Assembly: GCA_022702705.1 (NCBI GenBank)
Contig: CM040423.1
Location: 125,687,852 to 125,751,851, forward strand
Direction: 5' to 3'
DNA: 64,000 bases
Origin: Papilionanthe hookeriana x Papilionanthe teres
Taxonomy: Eukaryota > Streptophyta > Magnoliopsida > Asparagales > Orchidaceae
The position numbers and the translations under genes were made by a program. Below are positions 59,352 through 64,000 of this stretch, piece by piece. The notes beneath the pieces were generated by a model. The model had not been told where the DNA came from and ran no database searches. It was given only the letters and a program-made list of their open reading frames with translations. Every line of letters starts with the position of its first letter. Position 1 is the stretch's first letter.

Positions 59352-60607
59352 AATTTGGGTCTGGTGGATGGAGGTGTGGTGAGGGTTGAGTAGAAGTAGA
59401 CCTGGATCTTGATCTACCTCCTCTTGGTCCAGTTGGGGAGGCAGTATTCTTTCCTTTCAGAACATCAGCTTAAGGGGAGCACTGCAATTCAGAGGTAGTT
59501 TTCTTTATTTTTCTGGTTTTTTGTTCCTTCCAATTTGATTCCATTTTGTTCTGAACTAAATCCATCTGTATGACAGAGGGAATAATCTCCTGGGTCCTTC
59601 TTGTGTAGTTGAGATTTGTGCTTGATTCTCTACTTCAGCATCATCTGATGGTAACTCTAATGTCTTCTCTGGGTTCTCTACTACCAGTTCCTCATTAGCG
59701 ACGAAGACCACGACAAGTCGCCTCTTGGAACTCCTCGCCGTTGAACCTGGAGTATTTCCATAGTGGATGTGGTGGCTGTGTTCTCTACTGTTTTGATTTT
59801 TTCTCTCCTTCTAATTAGGGGTTTTAATCTAAATCATTTCTCTAGAGAATGGACAAACATTCTACAGTTTTGACAGAATAGTGGCTTATGTTCAAGGAGC
59901 ACTTCTTGCCAGAAACCATCCACCTCTTCTGAGGTGGTAATCCATATTTTTTCAATATCTGGAAGAGAGACATCTCTCTCCACTAGGACTCTGGCTCCAG
60001 AAGGATTACCCATCTCATAAGTGGGTGAATCAACTCTTAGAGGTGTTCCCAAAGCCCTGCTAATCTGGAATATGGCATGGGTGTGGTATAGTTGTAAAGG
60101 AAGGTTAGGTATGGTGAATCATAATGGTTTCAGAGGGGGTTCTTTAGCAGGATCAAATCCTGGATACCATTTGATTAGCTTCATGGTGGAGTGAGCAATC
60201 TGCATACTTTGCAGTCCCAGAAGTTTAGCATAATCCTCTTCCTTAGAAAGTCATATAAGAAGATGTCTTCCATCCATAACCCCCAGCTTCCATTGGCCCA
60301 AAAATCGAGTCGTTCAAACTCGCTTCCTAACAAGTTCCATTTTTGGGTGCCCAAATTGCAATTGACCCACTATTGTAAATTTAACAGCTTCAGCTAGGAC
60401 TTGCATCTCCTGTGAGGTGAAAATGATGGCAGGTTTACCTTCCTTAGACCCTAACGGCCTAATAAACTGGCAAGCAAATTTGTCTGCAGTAGCATCATGT
60501 AGACATTGAGGGAAAGTCAGGTTATCAGTTTTTCTCAGCAACTGAGTACCCTTGCTAATAGTAGCAGCATAAGAAAAGGAAGCACTAACAGAAGTACCCC
60601 CCACCAT
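59344..60607 (-). pseudogene. LINE-12 ORF1, DUF4283 protein with truncated zinc knuckle
   Basis: It starts at 60607 (MVGGTSVSASFSYAATIS). DUF4283-like motifs: FPQCLHDATADK, IRPLGSKEGKPAIIF, FGHPKMELVRK, then a frame break near 60314 in a short CpG-rich patch. The frame resumes with GTPLRVDSP, VERDVSLPDIEKIW. The knuckle reads CQNCRMFVHSLEK and then TGA, so Gly is Val and the last Cys codon has become a stop. The C-terminus is in other frames. The end overlaps the ORF2 start as ATGTTTAA. Confidence 0.85.
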
Positions 60608-60809
60608 TGAGGCACAGGGAGAAACAGCAGCTCACATCCAATGAAACAGTAGTTCCAAAATCAAAAGCACTTTGCCCGGGAAAAGCCAAAACTCAGCCAG
60701 CCACCAAAGCTGAAGACGCCACCCCTACCTGGTATTCTGAATGAGCTTACCACCCGAAAAAAGCCTCCAAGGAGAGTCAGCCGCCACCAAGTGAACTCCA
60801 TCACTGACC

Positions 60810-60823
60810 AAACCCTAGCAGAG
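60810..60823 (-). promoter_or_regulatory. LINE-12 leader telo-box-like motif
   Basis: The minus strand reads CTCTGCTAGGGTTT, with GGCGGCTG about 20 bp upstream. Confidence 0.5.
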
Positions 60824-60853
60824 CAACTCCCACAGCCGCCAACATCATTTTTT

Positions 60854-60886
60854 TACACACACACACAAACACACACACAAAGATAT

Positions 60887-60920
<34 letters not shown>

Positions 60921-60949
60921 TATAATACATAGATATATATAAATATATA
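60854..60949. repeat. (CA)n and (TA)n compound microsatellite
   Basis: A CA-type run (60856-60881) followed by TA runs. It lies between the 5' end of LINE-12 and the 3' end of LINE-13. Confidence 0.94.
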
Positions 60950-61410
60950 ACAGGGAGAAAATTGGGATAAGCCCCAACGAGTGACATTAGCACATATGAT
61001 TCCAAAATCCTTTCTTTGCAAATGAGGCAATGTACACGAAGATAAAGATGCATATTAGAATACGCCTCATGAAAGAGCCAAGACAAGAAAGCCAATTCAC
61101 AGATTTATTACCCTTGCGATAAATGTATCAGCATGCAACTGCAACAGAAAACTAGGAAAGCCCCCAAAACCTTCTTGATATAGATTCAAACCGACCATAA
61201 AACCAACCACAAACCCAAGCCAAACAAGTCTGCAGTGGACATTGGAAGATCCAGCAAGGGGAGAATCCATACCAAGCCAATGCAGTGAAAAAACCTAATC
61301 AAACAATAGCTCTTTATAAAAATATATGTGGAAAAAGTGTATGTTTAGATGAAATTAAAAAGTGCAGCTCAGCAACCAAATAAAACCAAAGCCCCAATGT
61401 GTGTATAAGA

Positions 61411-61412
<2 letters not shown>
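60950..61412 (-). mobile_element. LINE-13: 5'-truncated group III LINE, RNase H tail
   Basis: About 460 bp on the minus strand between two microsatellites. One frame reads YIYRKGNKSVNWLS, matching the end of RNase H in other copies (HIHREGNQPANWLAK in LINE-5, and the equivalent end in LINE-14). The rest is too degraded to place. The 3' part after the motif is about 150 bp. Confidence 0.65.

Positions 61413-61447
<35 letters not shown>
61413..61447. repeat. (TA)n microsatellite
   Basis: TA run of about 35 bp between LINE-13 and LINE-14. Confidence 0.95.
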
Positions 61448-61449
<2 letters not shown>

Positions 61450-61486
61450 TTAATATCAATATATAACAACTAATATAAAGACCCTG

Positions 61487-64000
61487 TCAAATTTGAATAT
61501 AAGGGGCATCTACATTATCTCCAGTAATCAAAATGGATAAATTCAAGGACGGAGCCTTACCGACAAGAATGCTAGTATCTATTGACCCAACATAAGCCAA
61601 CCAATTAGTCGTTCTATTACCTTCTTTATAAATAAACTTCCATCTAACATATATATGAGGCTATGGATGTGAATTGTATAATAAAGAATGTCCCACGTCA
61701 CTTTACTTTTATTCATTAATGCATTGGATAAGATAGTAGAATCTATCTCAAATTCAACATACTGCCATTTTAAACACACCGCAATAGAAACTGCTAAAAA
61801 TAAAGCTCGAGCCTCCAATTCCAAAGGATTATCAGTAATACACGGAGAAGCAAAGTAAAGTAAACACTTTCTTTCAGTGTTCCGGGCCACCCCTCCAACC
61901 CCAGCACAGGAGGCTTTCCAACTCCCATCAACATTAAATCTCACCCATCCAGAGGGAGGAGGCCGCCATCTCACCAAGAATGGGAGTTATGAAGGTCGCC
62001 TCGGAGCCAAAGAAGGATCCATGTGAATAAAATATGCAATACCCAAGGAAAAAGATTCCTTCATACCACAACACATAAAATTTGTTATTATATCCCATAA
62101 TATTAGAAAAAATATAATTAATAGAAACTGTAGTGCCGTTGTGCTTAACATCATTACGAGCCATCCACAAAAACCAACATATAATAAAGTGATAAATAGT
62201 TAAAAAATACTTATCTCTTCGTTCAAAATCCCATAAGCCACATAAGTTCTGACCCGTGTTAACTTTAGTACCAAAGCAAAGAACCCCCCCTTTCCTCCGT
62301 ATCAACATAAAGATAAGGCAAGCAAGAAATAAATGGTGTAAGGAGTCTTCCTTAATCTTACACAAATGACATCGAGAGGCCAACCGGAGCCCTTTCAACT
62401 TAATAACATCATCGCACGGAAGGATATTATGAAAAATTTTCTAAGCTAAAAAGGACTTCGTAGGACTTAAAGCATGAAACCATATGTTTTTACTCAAAGG
62501 TTTAGCTTGAAAATGATGTAAGGAATAATAAACCATTTTTGAGATAGACCCCTTAGCCGTACATTTCATGACAAAAGTATCAGATTTACTAGGATCAAAG
62601 GGGATGGTAGAAATGTATCTAGCATTATTGACCTCGACCAATTGGTTACGAAGTGGAATATTCCAATAATGATCCAACCAAGTATCCGACACAAGAACAC
62701 CATCCCCCGCATCCGGAGGAGAATCAACAGGAACATGAGACCTAGAATTGTGCCAAAATGATACATTGTCATCTCCCAACTGCCAAAACATAAGTTTATT
62801 AGCCCAAACACTACTAGAAAGGATCCTCTTCCATATAGAAAAATCACCCTTTCTCCAAATAACGAAAGAGTGGTGATGATTCTTACAATACTTATCACTC
62901 ATAAAGGAACTCCATAAACAATCGCCTTTCTTGAAATTAAGCCAATCAATAAATTAATTTCAGTAATGTGATGAATTTGCTTGAGTCCCAACCCCCCCAA
63001 AAATGTAGGCTTGCACACAGTTTTCCAAGAGAGACATTTCCTGCCCGCATAATCCTCAGCCCAAAGAAATTTATTAAAACAACACTCAATAATCTTCTAA
63101 GTGGTAATTTTAACAGGCAAAACTTGTAACCCATATAAAGTTAAACTTTAAGAATGCTTCTAATGAATGTAATATGACCGCCAAAGGATAAGAACTTGTT
63201 CTTCCAACAAAGAATGTGATTCTTACTTTTTTCGACAACTTCTTCCAATTAAATCTGCCTCATCATACATTTTAACAAATGAACACCCAAGTACTTTAAA
63301 GGAAAAGTGGAAAGAGAAAAATCGTAAAATGAGTGGCCCAGAAAAATTTCCTACCATCCACATGCTGGCTGAAAACCAAATTGCATTTATTAGAATTGAA
63401 ATAAAGACCTGATAAAGACTGGACTATCCAAAATAATAATCTTCTTAATTGAGTGCTTGGAAGCATTAGAGAAAATGATAACATCATCCGCATATGCTAA
63501 GTGAGAAACCAACACATTTGCTCTGGAGGTGCAATTAAGATGTGGCATTTTGATGAAGAGGTCATTGAGAAGACTGGAAAAATAATCAAAGACCAAAATG
63601 AAAATAGAAGGGGAGAGAGGATCACCTTTGCTTGATCTTGTGTCCCGCACTAAAACAACCATGCGTTTCACCATTAAAGAGAATATTATAATGGTTGCAA
63701 TGTAGCCAATTATAAATAAGAGAGCAAAAAGGGGTGGAGAAACCCCTAGCTCTAAGAACAGCCAAATAAACTCCCAACTCATAGAATCATAAGCCTTACG
63801 AATATCCAACTTGGTGATCATATTAGCGTCCCTACTTTTCTTATCAATTTCATGAATCATTTCTTGTGCTAACATGATATTATCTGCAATCCCCCTGCCT
63901 TAAATGAAAGTTGATTGATTAGGGGATATAAGCAGGTGAAGTTGGGGTTATAAACACTTCACGATAATCTTACTTATGGTATTAGAAATCACTAAAGTAA
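61487..64000 (-). pseudogene. LINE-14 ORF2, 3' part (RT, zf-RVT, RNase H)
   Basis: RT: LDIRKAYDSMSW, KGDPLSPSIFILVFDYF and HLAYADDVIIF, with YADD intact at 63483-63494. The region after RT (62902-62441) reads FWQLGDDNVSFW, NNARYISTIPFDPSKSD and LSPTKSFLA. zf-RVT: KLKGLRLASRCHLCKIKEDSLHHLFLAC, with all zinc ligands. RNase H (from 61977): WVRFNVDGSWKAS, LELEARALFLA and EIDSTIL, all three acidic residues kept, then KEGNRTTNWLAYVGS in another frame. The stop is TGA at 61487-61489. Frame changes near 63390, 62900, 62420 and 61620. Confidence 0.88.
63483..63494 (-). other. RT active site YADD in LINE-14
   Basis: HLAYADDVIIF, with both catalytic Asp present. Confidence 0.92.

Larger units (their letters stand above)
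55324..60853 (-). mobile_element. LINE-12: group I LINE lacking its 3' UTR
   Basis: 5.5 kb on the minus strand: leader with telo-box (60810-60823), ORF1 60607-59344 and ORF2 59351-55311. The coding part is nearly complete, but the 300-nt tail seen in LINE-8 is absent. Instead ORF2 runs into an A9 run at 55324-55332 and then unrelated repeat DNA. Its 5' end abuts a (CA)n/(TA)n run. It is CpG-poor apart from short patches (59695-59750, 60300-60330), so it serves as a clean reference for LINE-8 and LINE-9. Confidence 0.92.
61448..64000 (-). mobile_element. LINE-14: group III LINE, cut by the window end
   Basis: The last 2.55 kb of an element on the minus strand: part of RT, zf-RVT and RNase H, and about 40 nt after the ORF2 stop. 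Its 3' end abuts (TA)n. It is clearly more distant from groups I and II in sequence but has the same domain order. The 5' part lies beyond 64000. Confidence 0.9.

Overview
The window is repeat-rich nuclear DNA from a plant. The evidence is many L1-type LINE retrotransposons of the plant kind: ORF1 with a DUF4283-like domain and a CCHC zinc knuckle, and ORF2 with endonuclease, reverse transcriptase, zf-RVT and RNase H. There is also an LTR-type insertion whose primer-binding site matches plant tRNA-Asp. The DNA is AT-rich with long (TA)n runs. No host gene, tRNA, rRNA, CRISPR array or prokaryotic feature is supported. The species cannot be named from the sequence.

Layout. 1-1112 is part of a non-coding, G/T-rich repeat. 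1248-47922 is a chain of eleven LINE copies or fragments, numbered here LINE-1 to LINE-11. Most are separated only by (TA)n microsatellites of about 30-200 bp. LINE-1, LINE-2 and LINE-9 are on the plus strand; LINE-3 to LINE-8, LINE-10 and LINE-11 are on the minus strand. LINE-2 is split by a 1.8-kb LTR-retrotransposon-derived insertion with a 5-bp target duplication. LINE-6 is a 0.7-kb chimera of the head of one LINE and the tail of another. 47923-55323 is a long non-coding repeat whose first kilobase is an inverted relative of 1-1112. It contains a strongly A/C-biased tract, a TATA-like box and an (AAATT)n block. 55324-64000 holds three more minus-strand LINEs (LINE-12 to LINE-14); the last runs off the window.

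Four LINE groups can be seen. Group I (LINE-2, 3, 8, 9, 12) starts with a leader carrying CTCTGCTAGGGTTT, a telo-box-like motif. In LINE-2, 8 and 9 it has a 3' UTR of roughly 220-310 nt; in LINE-3 only about 100 nt follow ORF2. Group II (LINE-4, 5, 7 and the head of LINE-6) has a different leader and almost no 3' UTR; in LINE-5 and LINE-7 the ORF2 stop codon lies inside the AATAAA signal. Group III is LINE-13 and LINE-14. Group IV is the tail shared by LINE-6 and LINE-10. In most copies where the junction can be read, the ORF1 stop overlaps the ORF2 start (ATGA, ATGATTAA or ATGTTTAA), which suggests coupled translation.

Every LINE is broken by stops or frameshifts. Many breaks in LINE-1, 5, 7, 8 and 9 fall in patches where CTG or CAG of a sister copy is replaced by a CG-containing string. 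I think these are base-calling or polishing errors at CHG-methylated cytosines rather than mutations, so the elements may be more intact than they look. I found no new defence or metabolic system. The observations most worth following are the LINE-(TA)n association, the phantom CpG pattern, the chimeric LINE-6 and the ORF1/ORF2 overlap.
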